A DNA stretch of 9,707 nucleotides from Chroococcidiopsidaceae cyanobacterium CP_BM_RX_35 (GCA_019242465.1 JAFAVL010000840.1:1-9707), one strand, 5' to 3'. Counted from the first letter of the stretch, positions 1-6,887 are shown. The notes: a model not told the origin generated them from the letters alone. Program-made: numbers and translations.

Positions 1-938
1 CAATTATTGGCACTGGAATTGGTGGACTCAAGGTACTCGAAGATCAACAGGAAGTCTATCTCACTCGGGGTCCGGACCGAGTCAGTCCTTTTTTTGTTCC
101 GATGATGATTGCTAACATGGCTGCTGGGCTGACAGCCATCCACACAGGAGCTAAGGGACCATCATCCTGTACTGTCACTGCCTGTGCCGCAGGCTCTAAT
201 GCCGTGGGTGAGGCTTTTCGTTTAATTCGACATGGTTATGCTCAGGCAATGATCTGTGGCGGCACGGAAGCGACTATTACTCCTCTATGTGTAGCAGGAT
301 TTGCTGCTGCTAGGGCTCTATCAACTCGTAACCATGAGCCCACACGTGCTTCTCGCCCCTTTGCTCGCGATCGGGACGGGTTTGTGATGGGAGAGGGTGC
401 TGGAATTCTTGTACTAGAAGAGCTAGAACAGGCCCAGAGCCGCCAAGCCCATATTTATGCAGAAATCGTGGGTTATGGCATGACCTGTGACGGTTACCAC
501 ATCACAACTCCTATGCCTGGAGGTAGAGGGGCTGCTAGAGCTATGGAATTAGCGCTAAAAGATGCTGGCTTGTTTCCTAACCAGGTTAGCTACATCAACG
601 CTCACGGTACCAGCACACTTGCCAATGATGTCACTGAAACTCTTGCAGTCAAACAAGCATTAGGAAACCATGCGGCTCAAGTCGCCATCAGTGCCACAAA
701 ATCTATGACTGGTCATCTTTTAGGAGGCTCTGGCGGCATTGAAGCTGTAGCGACGGCGATGACAGTAGCAACAGACCAGATTCCACCCACTATCAATTTG
801 GAAGACCCTGATCCAACTTGCGATCTAGATTATGTCCCGAAGCTGTGCCGCAGGCAACGGGTGGAAGTTGCTTTATCTAATTCCTTTGGTTTCGGCGGTC
901 ACAATGTCACTCTGACTTTTAAAAAGTTTGAGGGTTAA
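1..938 (+). CDS. fabF: Beta-ketoacyl-ACP synthase II (KAS II), 5'-truncated by the window edge
   Basis: This enzyme condenses malonyl-ACP with a growing acyl-ACP in the cytoplasmic type II fatty acid synthase. The frame is open from nucleotide 3, so the gene begins before the window. Spacing against E. coli FabF suggests about 100 N-terminal residues are missing; 311 are visible. The thiolase-fold catalytic triad is complete. The nucleophile Cys in TACAAG is encoded at 183-185, His in NAHGTST at 603-605 and His in MTGHLLGG at 714-716, with Lys of TKSMTGH at 699-701. Cys-to-His spacings of 140 and 37 residues match E. coli C163/H303/H340. The C terminus has the FGFGGHN loop seen in KAS enzymes. 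It lies 58 bp upstream of acpP on the same strand. Substitutions such as GPSSC and HGTSTLAND, where I recall GPNNC and HGTSTPAND in the main cyanobacterial enzyme, may mark a diverged paralogue. Family assignment is secure; copy status is inference. Confidence 0.96.
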   Translation, partial: IIGTGIGGLKVLEDQQEVYLTRGPDRVSPFFVPMMIANMAAGLTAIHTGAKGPSSCTVTACAAGSNAVGEAFRLIRHGYAQAMICGGTEATITPLCVAGFAAARALSTRNHEPTRASRPFARDRDGFVMGEGAGILVLEELEQAQSRQAHIYAEIVGYGMTCDGYHITTPMPGGRGAARAMELALKDAGLFPNQVSYINAHGTSTLANDVTETLAVKQALGNHAAQVAISATKSMTGHLLGGSGGIEAVATAMTVATDQIPPTINLEDPDPTCDLDYVPKLCRRQRVEVALSNSFGFGGHNVTLTFKKFEG

Positions 939-985
939 TTAGATTTTACTAGCAAGATTTTGGGTCAGAAAAATAGCAATACTAC

Positions 986-992
986 AGGAGGT
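986..992 (+). promoter_or_regulatory. Strong Shine-Dalgarno of acpP
   Basis: The 7-mer AGGAGGT lies 4 nt upstream of the GTG at 997. It is a near-perfect anti-SD match and is what fixes the non-ATG start of acpP. None of the other starts in the window has a site this strong, which fits high ACP expression despite the GTG codon. Confidence 0.8.
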
Positions 993-996
993 ATTT

Positions 997-1239
997 GTGA
1001 ACAAGCAGGAAGTGCTGGAAAAGGTAAAAGTCATCGTTGCTGACCAGCTAGGAGTTGAGCCAGAGCAAGTCACTCCAGAAGCCAATTTTGCCAATGACTT
1101 AGGGGCAGATTCCCTAGATACAGTTGAGCTAGTTATGGCTATGGAAGAAGCTTTCAAAGTTGAAATTCCTGACGATGAAGCAGAAAAAATTGTGATGGTG
1201 CAGCAGGCTGTTGACTATATTAGTCAGTTCGCAAGTTAG
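997..1239 (+). CDS. acpP: Acyl carrier protein
   Basis: A small acidic cytoplasmic carrier that holds acyl intermediates as thioesters on a phosphopantetheine arm. It is 80 aa, the usual ACP length. The attachment site is Ser39 in the canonical [16 protein letters not shown] motif at the start of helix II, and the acidic helix III segment [10 protein letters not shown] follows. The start is GTG, chosen because of the strong Shine-Dalgarno just upstream and because residue 1 then aligns with known ACP N termini. fabF lies 58 bp upstream and fabH 20 bp downstream, so the three are probably co-transcribed. The protein could serve FabF and FabH here and deliver hydroxyacyl chains to LpxA. It differs at several places from the main cyanobacterial AcpP as I remember it (for example [11 protein letters not shown]), so it may be a second, dedicated ACP. 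Confidence 0.96.
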   Translation: MNKQEVLEKVKVIVADQLGVEPEQVTPEANFANDLGADSLDTVELVMAMEEAFKVEIPDDEAEKIVMVQQAVDYISQFAS

Positions 1240-1259
1240 ATTATTTACATTACAAAACA

Positions 1260-2276
1260 ATGGAGTCACTCGGAAGACAAGGAATGGTTGTAACGGGAAC
1301 TGGTTCTGCAGTTCCTACCGCTTACTTGGATAACCATCAGCTGAGTCAAGTGGTGGATACATCCGATGAGTGGATTACAGCTCGCACGGGAATTTGCCGC
1401 CGCCACTTGCTGCCGCACTCCCATCAGCTAACAACCATTGCAACTCAAGCTGCTCGCAAAGCGATCGCAATGGCTGGTTTGGCTCCAGCACAGCTAGATT
1501 TGATTGTTTTGACCACGTCTACCCCTGATGATTTGTTTGGTAGTGCAAGTTTAATTCAAGCGCAAGTAGGAGCTTCCCAAGCTGTAGCTTTTGATTTAAC
1601 TGCGGCTTGCTCTGGTTTTGTCTTTGGCTTGGTAACTGCTACCCAGTTTTTGCGCACTGGTGCTTACCGAAATGTCCTGCTTGTCGGAGCAGACGCACTC
1701 TCGCGTTGGGTAGATTGGTCTGACCGCAGTACCTGCATTCTTTTTGGTGATGCAGCCGCAGCGGTAGTCCTGCAAGCAAGTGAACGTGACCATCTACTTG
1801 GTTTTCAACTTCAGACTGATGGCACACAGCAACAACACCTGAATTTGGGTTATCAGCCTCAAGCTCATACTTTGGTCGATCACGTCTGCGTTGATCGAGG
1901 TCAGTATCGCACCGTCGAGATGAATGGGCAAGAGATTTACCGCTTTGCCGTTCGCCGAGTCCCTGAAGTGATCGAAAAAGCTCTTTTCCGGGCAGAACTA
2001 ACTACAGATCAGGTTGATTGGCTGTTGATTCATCAAGCCAATCAACGGATTATTAATGCAGTGGCTGAGCGTTTAGGGCTACCTGAAAAGAAGGTCATTA
2101 GCAATATCGCTAATTACGGAAACACCTCCGCTGCCTCCATTCCCCTCGCCTTAGATGAAGCCGTTCGCCAAGGTCAAATCCAGCCTGGCGACATTATTGC
2201 TACAGCTGGGTTTGGCGCAGGTCTTTCTTGGGGAGCTGCCATTATTGAATGGGGGCGAAGAGATATTGATTTTTAG
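1260..2276 (+). CDS. fabH: Beta-ketoacyl-ACP synthase III (KAS III)
   Basis: Catalyses the first condensation of fatty acid synthesis, acetyl-CoA (or another acyl-CoA) with malonyl-ACP, in the cytoplasm. The 338-aa protein has the full KAS III triad: Cys117 in LTAACSGF, His258 in LLIHQANQRI and Asn288 in NYGNTSAAS. It also carries the family-typical VDTSDEWITARTGI near residues 32-45, FGDAAAAVVL near 162-171 and the C-terminal GFGAGLSWGAA. Start choice is uncertain. ATG at 1260 has no visible ribosome site, while the in-frame ATG at 1284 (giving 330 aa beginning MVVTGTGSAVP) has GGAAG at 1272-1276, 7 nt away. Cyanobacterial FabH proteins often carry a short N-terminal extension, so the longer form is kept. 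It follows acpP by 20 bp and its TAG stop overlaps the stop of the opposing barstar-like gene. A HIP1 site lies at 1461-1468. Confidence 0.94.
   Translation: MESLGRQGMVVTGTGSAVPTAYLDNHQLSQVVDTSDEWITARTGICRRHLLPHSHQLTTIATQAARKAIAMAGLAPAQLDLIVLTTSTPDDLFGSASLIQAQVGASQAVAFDLTAACSGFVFGLVTATQFLRTGAYRNVLLVGADALSRWVDWSDRSTCILFGDAAAAVVLQASERDHLLGFQLQTDGTQQQHLNLGYQPQAHTLVDHVCVDRGQYRTVEMNGQEIYRFAVRRVPEVIEKALFRAELTTDQVDWLLIHQANQRIINAVAERLGLPEKKVISNIANYGNTSAASIPLALDEAVRQGQIQPGDIIATAGFGAGLSWGAAIIEWGRRDIDF
1461..1468. repeat. HIP1 octamer in fabH
   Basis: Exact GCGATCGC, the highly iterated palindrome characteristic of many cyanobacterial genomes. It lies within the fabH reading frame. Confidence 0.85.
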
Positions 2277-2674
2277 TCCCCCTCCACCAAGAGAAGTTCT
2301 ATGTTTGAGTGTTCACCAAGAAGCGTCACCAGCCAGTCGAAGACGGTAGGTCCTTGCTCCCGCAATGCCGCCCGTAAAGCCCACGCCGTTTTAATCAGTA
2401 CCGTGGGGTGACAATCGCGAAGTTGTAATGTTAACTGCCGGACTGTCTCGGTGTAACCCAACTGTTTGCGTGAGCGTTCGGCGTGCCGCCAGACCAGCCG
2501 AAACTCGTCCGGCATTTGCCCAAAGCTATTATGCAGCATGTCGTTGAGCGCATTAAGATTCTCTCCCCAGGGCTTACCGCCGACGAACACCCGCCCGACC
2601 TCAGCATAAAATTCTTCAAGCGTATCGAACTGCTTCCCGTCTAGCACATACTCCAGCTGCAAACTCCCCTCCAA
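2273..2674 (-). CDS. Barstar-family (ribonuclease inhibitor-like) protein
   Basis: Barstar proteins are small cytoplasmic inhibitors of barnase-type ribonucleases; family members also act as immunity proteins. The 133-aa product has the barstar pattern YVLDGKQFDTLEEFYAEVGRVF (residues 9-30, written here by its start and end), the core helix WGENLNALNDML (36-47), a central FRLVWRHAERSRKQLGY (58-74) and a C-terminal FDWLVTLLGEHSNIELLL (112-129). Compared with B. amyloliquefaciens barstar, key Asp39 corresponds to Asp45, but Asp35 corresponds to Asn41. The start is unclear: the codon at 2674 is TTG, the frame stays open back to a stop at 2726-2728 with no ATG or GTG in that extension, and an in-frame GTG lies at residue 10. 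GC is about 54% by hand count of 2281-2640, slightly above its neighbours. No nuclease gene lies nearby. It is convergent with fabH and divergent from the antiporter. Confidence 0.8.
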   Translation of the reverse strand: MEGSLQLEYVLDGKQFDTLEEFYAEVGRVFVGGKPWGENLNALNDMLHNSFGQMPDEFRLVWRHAERSRKQLGYTETVRQLTLQLRDCHPTVLIKTAWALRAALREQGPTVFDWLVTLLGEHSNIELLLVEGD

Positions 2675-2692
2675 CCAATCTGCTTCGTGCCT

Positions 2693-2705
2693 AAATATAT
2701 AATTA
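2693..2705 (-). promoter_or_regulatory. AT-rich element, possible -10 region of the barstar-like gene
   Basis: A run of A/T bases (aaatatataatta on the plus strand) lies about 20-30 bp upstream of the TTG at 2674. Read on the minus strand it holds TAATTA and TATATT hexamers resembling a -10 box. A TAGTTA hexamer lies 17 bp upstream of TAATTA, but it is a poor -35. If real, transcription would start close to the TTG, favouring a start at or downstream of 2674. Confidence 0.25.
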
Positions 2706-2762
2706 TGCTGCTTAGAGCGGATTAACTACCTGAAGCCAAATCGAACTGACACTCATCTAGTT

Positions 2763-2776
2763 CCTGAAACTTCAGG
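2763..2776. promoter_or_regulatory. Perfect 14-bp palindrome, operator-like
   Basis: CCTGAA and TTCAGG arms flank an AC centre, giving a 6-2-6 inverted repeat. A further direct copy of CCTGAA lies at 2729-2734. The palindrome sits 10 bp upstream of a consensus TTGACA hexamer at 2787-2792 and inside the divergent gap between the barstar-like gene and the antiporter. A 2-nt loop makes an RNA hairpin unlikely, so a dimeric DNA-binding regulator site is the better reading. The regulator is unknown. Confidence 0.4.
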
Positions 2777-2786
2777 TCGCGTTAAT

Positions 2787-2815
2787 TTGACAGTGTCCCT
2801 CAAAAATATTTATCC
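2787..2815 (+). promoter_or_regulatory. Candidate promoter of the antiporter gene
   Basis: TTGACA at 2787-2792 matches the -35 consensus exactly. The region a normal distance away has only weak -10 candidates (TTATCC at 2810-2815 after 17 bp, or TATTTA at 2807-2812 after 14 bp). Transcription from the first would begin around the annotated ATG at 2818, implying a leaderless message or a start at the next in-frame ATG, 2830. Confidence 0.3.
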
Positions 2816-2817
2816 AA

Positions 2818-5058
2818 ATGCTTGTACCGATGCTAGCAGCCCAAACAGCAACTCAGAATCTCATCAAGCCTCTTGGTCACCATGAGTTGCTCCTCTTGCT
2901 ACTGCAACTGTCGCTGTTGCTTTTTGTCTCGCGGGGTTTAGGTGAGTTACTGCGTCGCCTTAACTTGCCGCTTGTTGTGGGAGAACTGCTAGCTGGTGTA
3001 TTGCTAGGACCTTCTTTATTTGGCTGGATCTTCCCCCAGCTGCAAGCGTACATATTTCCTAAAAGTCAAGTTCAGTCTGATTTACTCTCCGCAGTTTCCT
3101 GGTTGGGAGTACTATTTTTGCTGATCGTTACCGGACTGGAGACAGATCTCAACTTGATTCTCCGTAAGGGAAAAACGGCGCTCTTGATTTCCTTGGGCGG
3201 AATAACTATTCCCTTTGCTACAGGGTTTTGTCTTGGTTGGCTACTGCCAGCCAGTTTTCTAGCCGATCCAGCTAAGCGTCTCGTCTTCAGTTTATTTATT
3301 GCTACAGCAATGAGCATTTCGGCTGTTCCGGTCATTGCCAAGGTGCTGATGGACTTGAAGCTTATCCGTCGTGACATTGGTCAAATCACTCTAGCTGCTG
3401 GGATGACTGACGACACCGTCGGTTGGATTCTACTCTCTGTGGTAGCAGGTCTAGCCAGCAGTGGCAAATTTGACTTCGCCACGATTCTCCGTGCGGCGGG
3501 GGGAGCTGTACTATTTTTGACGTTTGCCTTCACAGTTGGTCGGACTGTGGTGAATCAGATTTTGCGCTGGGTAGACGATTATATCGGTGGAGCAACAGCT
3601 AGTTTATCAGCTGTGTTAATCCTTTCTTTAGGTGCGGCAGCGTTCACCCACAATTTGGGTATTGAAGCTGCCTTAGGTGCATTTGTGTTTGGAATTTTGG
3701 CAGGTCAGTCCCGCCGCTTTAGCCGTGAAGCTGGACATACCCTAGAAGTTATTACAGCTGGCTTTTTAGCGCCTATTTTCTTTGCTACCGCTGGCTTGAA
3801 AGTTAATCTGCTGCAATTGTTGGTGCCGCAGACATTTATGATTGCTCTGCTGGTTCTAGCTGTTGCCTGCATCGGCAAGTTCGCTGGGGCTTACCTTGGA
3901 GCGCGATTGGGTGGCTTAGGCCATTGGGAAAGTCTGGCAATGGGTTCGGGAATGAACGCACGCGGCGCAATGGAGATCATTGTAGCGACTATTGGTCTCT
4001 CGTTGGGGGTACTGAACCAGCAGATGTACTCAATTGTGGTGATGGTAGCAATCGTTACTTCGATAATGGCTCCAGTACTGTTACGCTTGACGCTGTCAAA
4101 AGTAGTAATGGGTGAAGAAGAAGCTCGCCGTTTGGAGCAGGAAGAGCAAGCTAGTCGTAGCTTTATCAAGAATGTTCACCGGATTCTGATGCCAACTAGG
4201 GGTGGAGCAAACGTGCAATTGGCAGCTCAGTTAGTCAGCCACATTGCTCATCAAAACGATGTAGAAGTGACAGCTCTATTTGCTCTGAGTGACAAGAAAC
4301 CCAGGCAGCAAGTAGCTAACACGGCAACAATTAAGGACAATTCAGCTGAGGCTGCTTTAGGAGCCGTGACAGCAGAAATGCAGCTACCAGCAGGCATGAG
4401 TTTACAGACCAAAGTAGAGTCTGGGTCAAGTAAAGCTGAGGTAATTCTCAAAGAAGCTAGCAAAGGTTATGACTTGATTGTGCTAGGGGCAACAGAACAA
4501 AAGCGTTCTAGCAGGGCACTTTTCAACTTGCTGGTCGATCGAGTGGTTCAAGAGGCTCCGTGCGCAACTATGGTAGTGAAGTCACACTTGCCATCACCTC
4601 AAAACAAGTTTCACCTTTCCATTGCTCAGCAACCAATTCATCATATTTTGGTGCCAACGGTTGGTTCAGAGTATAGTAAGCACGCAGTCGAGGTAGCGAG
4701 TACAATTGCTGCTCATACTAAGGCTTTGGTTACACTAATCAATGTGCTTAACCTGCCTCAGATGGAGTATATCCTCTTTGAGGAGCGGACACTGGACTCA
4801 GCGAGAGACATTGCTCAGCAGATCGTCGAGCAGCAGGCAGAAATTGGACGTAGCCTCGGTGCCAATATTCAAACCCGCGTTTTACAAGGAACCAGTCCAG
4901 AGCGGGAAATCTTAAAATTTGCCCGCGTTCAGCAAGTGGATCTGATTCTTTTAGGTAGCAATATCCGGATGGTTACAGGTCGAGTGTTCTTTGGTCATCG
5001 CGTTGATGCAATTCTCAGCCGAGCAGAGTGCCCTGTTGCCGTTGTCAGTTCAACATAA
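2818..5058 (+). CDS. CPA2-family cation:proton antiporter with tandem UspA-like C-terminal domains
   Basis: An integral inner-membrane monovalent cation/H+ exchanger, probably for Na+ or K+ and pH homeostasis. Residues about 24-425 form the Na+/H+ exchanger domain, rich in hydrophobic helices. Visible hallmarks are NLPLVVGELLAGVLLGPSLFG (49-69, given by its ends), SISAVPVIAKVL (166-177), the Asp pair in AAGMTDDTVGW (193-203), expected to hold the ion/proton-binding acids, and GSGMNARGAMEIIVATIG (376-393), typical of the KefB/CHX side of CPA2. A charged linker, EEEARRLEQEEQ (433-444), leads to two universal-stress-protein-like domains, about 453-590 (RILMPT...YDLIVLGA...ATMVVKS) and 606-746 (HHILVPT...VDLILLGS...CPVAVVSS). 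These may sense nucleotide or stress state. Neither shows a clean G-x2-G-x9-G(S/T) ATP motif. ATG 2818 lacks a ribosome site; in-frame ATG 2830 is the alternative. It appears monocistronic. The exact ion is not predictable. Confidence 0.92.
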   Translation: MLVPMLAAQTATQNLIKPLGHHELLLLLLQLSLLLFVSRGLGELLRRLNLPLVVGELLAGVLLGPSLFGWIFPQLQAYIFPKSQVQSDLLSAVSWLGVLFLLIVTGLETDLNLILRKGKTALLISLGGITIPFATGFCLGWLLPASFLADPAKRLVFSLFIATAMSISAVPVIAKVLMDLKLIRRDIGQITLAAGMTDDTVGWILLSVVAGLASSGKFDFATILRAAGGAVLFLTFAFTVGRTVVNQILRWVDDYIGGATASLSAVLILSLGAAAFTHNLGIEAALGAFVFGILAGQSRRFSREAGHTLEVITAGFLAPIFFATAGLKVNLLQLLVPQTFMIALLVLAVACIGKFAGAYLGARLGGLGHWESLAMGSGMNARGAMEIIVATIGLSLGVLNQQMYSIVVMVAIVTSIMAPVLLRLTLSKVVMGEEEARRLEQEEQASRSFIKNVHRILMPTRGGANVQLAAQLVSHIAHQNDVEVTALFALSDKKPRQQVANTATIKDNSAEAALGAVTAEMQLPAGMSLQTKVESGSSKAEVILKEASKGYDLIVLGATEQKRSSRALFNLLVDRVVQEAPCATMVVKSHLPSPQNKFHLSIAQQPIHHILVPTVGSEYSKHAVEVASTIAAHTKALVTLINVLNLPQMEYILFEERTLDSARDIAQQIVEQQAEIGRSLGANIQTRVLQGTSPEREILKFARVQQVDLILLGSNIRMVTGRVFFGHRVDAILSRAECPVAVVSST

Positions 5059-5145
5059 CTACTGCCGCAACTTACCTACACACAATATCTGTCTAATTCC
5101 TAACACGAAAGCGGTAATCAAAATTTTAAGAAAGTTATTGCGGTC

Positions 5146-5168
5146 GGGTGATGCTCTGGTCACCTTTT
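5146..5168 (+). terminator. Weak rho-independent terminator candidate after the antiporter
   Basis: GGTGA (5147-5151) pairs with TCACC (5160-5164) across an 8-nt loop, with a possible G-T closing pair at 5146/5165, followed by TTTT at 5165-5168. It is correctly oriented for the antiporter transcript and overlaps the last bases of nfi on the other strand. The 5-bp stem and short T run make it marginal. The rest of the gap from 5059 shows nothing recognisable. Confidence 0.35.
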
Positions 5169-5826
5169 ATCCAGACGCTAGCTTATCTGCGATTCGGGTT
5201 GTCTCCGGTAACCTGTATTTTGGCGTACACTGCAACACATACTCAATTGCTGTTGCCAAACTCACACGATGACCACTAGAAATATAGAGGGGCTTAGTTT
5301 TAGGGCGTGTCCGTAGCACTACCCCAATCGTATCACCCCGATCGACAAGCGGTTGCCAACTGCCCCGTTGCTCTGGGACTTCCTCATGCTTACCAATTAG
5401 TAAAGACTTAGCTACACCAATAGTGGGTATATCAATAATGACACCCAGGTGACAAGCTATTCCAAACCGACGAGGATGGGCTATCCCCTGACCATCACAT
5501 AAGATTAAGTTTGGAATCAGATTCACCTTTTCTAAAGCATCTAGTACAGCCGGAATTTCCCGGAATGACAGGAAACCCGGTACGTAAGGAAATGAAGTAG
5601 GACGGCGGGCGATCGCTGACTCTTGCAGCTGCAAATCTGGAAAACTCAGTACTGCTACAGCAGCACGGCTAATAGTACCGGATTCCTCAAAGCCCATGTC
5701 AACCCCAGCTACATACTGTACGCCTTCCAGTTGATCTGTAGTGATCACCTCAGCTCTTAGCTGTTGTTGGATGGCGATCGCCTCTGCCACTGTTGAGGGC
5801 CAAGTGTGACGTTGATAAATCTTCAT
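5167..5826 (-). CDS. nfi: Endonuclease V (deoxyinosine 3' endonuclease)
   Basis: Nicks DNA one phosphodiester bond 3' of deoxyinosine, starting repair of deaminated adenine; some homologues also cut inosine in RNA. The 219-aa length is normal. The catalytic acids are in place with almost the same numbering as the Thermotoga enzyme: Asp43 in AGVDMGF, Glu90 in FLSFREIP and Asp111 in LILCDGQGIAHPRR. The lesion-sensing wedge PYVP is at residues 80-83. A long conserved core, GIAHPRRFGIACHLGV then IDIPTIGVAKSLLIG, runs through about 145, and RLPETTRIAD closes the C terminus. The ATG overlaps the mnmH stop as ATGA, implying translational coupling to the tRNA modification gene upstream. HIP1 sites lie at 5609-5616 and 5774-5781. 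Confidence 0.95.
   Translation of the reverse strand: MKIYQRHTWPSTVAEAIAIQQQLRAEVITTDQLEGVQYVAGVDMGFEESGTISRAAVAVLSFPDLQLQESAIARRPTSFPYVPGFLSFREIPAVLDALEKVNLIPNLILCDGQGIAHPRRFGIACHLGVIIDIPTIGVAKSLLIGKHEEVPEQRGSWQPLVDRGDTIGVVLRTRPKTKPLYISSGHRVSLATAIEYVLQCTPKYRLPETTRIADKLASG
5609..5616. repeat. HIP1 octamer in nfi (distal)
   Basis: Exact GCGATCGC in the middle of the endonuclease V gene, followed by TGACTC. The same 14 bases recur at the HIP1 site in the aldo/keto reductase gene (7488-7501). Confidence 0.85.
5773..5782. repeat. Extended HIP1 (GGCGATCGCC) in nfi (proximal)
   Basis: The 10-bp extended HIP1 palindrome lies near the 5' end of nfi, where it encodes part of the EAIAIQ segment. Confidence 0.85.
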
Positions 5827-6887
5827 CTTACTGACGCGTAAGCAGGTAACAAAGCATCCAAAAAATTATCAATACTACTATTAGATAAATCTGGTAGAGA
5901 CAGCGCTCTTTCCACTTGAGTAAAGTCTCGCTGCATTGATCGACTATAGGTGGGATCGTAGTGGCACTCTAGCATGTCCTTGACAAAAACCTCCCACTGC
6001 CCAGAATCAATCATCTGATACCACTGATGTAATTTCTGCCAACCGTAGCGCGATTTAAGTAGCTCAAGCTTTGCTTTTAAGGCACTACTGTAAGTCATGA
6101 GGTGTGGATATTCTTGCAAGAGAAACTGGACTCTAGCAGCGATGGGTAACTGAACTTCTACACAGCTAGCCTGTTTCATCTTCTGCCAGAGCGGCTGCGG
6201 CAGATAAACTTGCCCAATTTTGTTACTTTCTGATTCCACCCAGACTAGCAAAGAAGGGTCAAAGCTTCGCATTTGCTTTACTAGTAAAGATTCAAAGTAT
6301 TTTTGCGAAGGTTGGGACAAAGGTTGATCCTCCCATTCTTGACCCAGTAGAGAGCCGCGATGGTTAGCCAAAGCTTCTAAATCTAGGGCTTGGACTCCTC
6401 GCTGACTCATCTGCCGTAAAATATACGTTTTGCCACTACCAGTTAGACCACACAGTACTCTGTAGGTAAACTGTTCCGACAATTGTTGTAATTGGTCGCG
6501 CACATAAGCTCGATAGGTCTTATAGCCACCTTCAATTACAGTGACTCGCCAACCAATTTGTGTCAACACCGTAGCCAGACTATTAGAGCGCTGCCCACCA
6601 CGCCAGCAGTACACCAAGGGCCGATAATCCTTCGCTTTTGCAGCAAAATGTTCAATTAGATGCTGAGAGATATTCTTAGCTACCAGAGCAGCGCCAGTTT
6701 TGCGGGCAGTGAAGGGGCATTGTTTGTAGATTGTCCCCACCTCGGCGCGTTCAGCATCGTCCAGCACTGGTAGGTTAATCGCTCCTGGAATATGGTCTTC
6801 CGTAAATTCGCTCCTTGAACGAACATCAATAATTTCGCTGTAGGTTTCTGCCCAGGGCTGCTGGGTATACATAGGGGAAAGCGGCAT
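5823..6887 (-). CDS. mnmH: tRNA 2-selenouridine / geranyl-2-thiouridine synthase
   Basis: Also called SelU or YbbB. It modifies the wobble 2-thiouridine of tRNAs for Lys, Glu and Gln, geranylating the sulfur and replacing it with selenium from selenophosphate. With the start at 6887 the protein is 354 aa. Residues 12-130 form a rhodanese domain: IIDVRSRSEFTEDHIPGAINLP (19-40, by its ends) and the active-site loop YCWRGGQRS with Cys94. A P-loop domain follows with Walker A GLTGSGKT at 147-154, then LDLEALANHRGSLLG (168-182), typical of this family. The frame stays open to 6998, but those 37 extra residues do not look like the family. ATG 6887 has GGAG about 9 nt upstream, so the shorter form is preferred. 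It is first in a two-gene unit, its stop overlapping the nfi start. No selD is in the window, so which of the two reactions operates is not decidable here. Confidence 0.93.
   Translation of the reverse strand: MPLSPMYTQQPWAETYSEIIDVRSRSEFTEDHIPGAINLPVLDDAERAEVGTIYKQCPFTARKTGAALVAKNISQHLIEHFAAKAKDYRPLVYCWRGGQRSNSLATVLTQIGWRVTVIEGGYKTYRAYVRDQLQQLSEQFTYRVLCGLTGSGKTYILRQMSQRGVQALDLEALANHRGSLLGQEWEDQPLSQPSQKYFESLLVKQMRSFDPSLLVWVESESNKIGQVYLPQPLWQKMKQASCVEVQLPIAARVQFLLQEYPHLMTYSSALKAKLELLKSRYGWQKLHQWYQMIDSGQWEVFVKDMLECHYDPTYSRSMQRDFTQVERALSLPDLSNSSIDNFLDALLPAYASVR

Noticed and set aside
939..1157. Minus-strand open frame over acpP (72 codons)
   Set aside because: It lies almost wholly antisense to a canonical acyl carrier protein, is Ser/Thr-rich low-complexity, and matches no family I recognise.
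1596..1827. Two minus-strand open frames inside fabH
   Set aside because: Both are antisense shadows of a well-conserved KAS III segment, with no recognisable motifs.
3072..4463. Several open frames on both strands within the antiporter gene
   Set aside because: They mirror the membrane and Usp coding sequence in other frames, and their composition reflects the antisense of hydrophobic codons.
4991..5272. Plus-strand frame bridging the antiporter end and nfi
   Set aside because: It begins inside the antiporter, crosses the non-coding gap and ends antisense to nfi, with no domain signal. The gap is better read as a terminator region.
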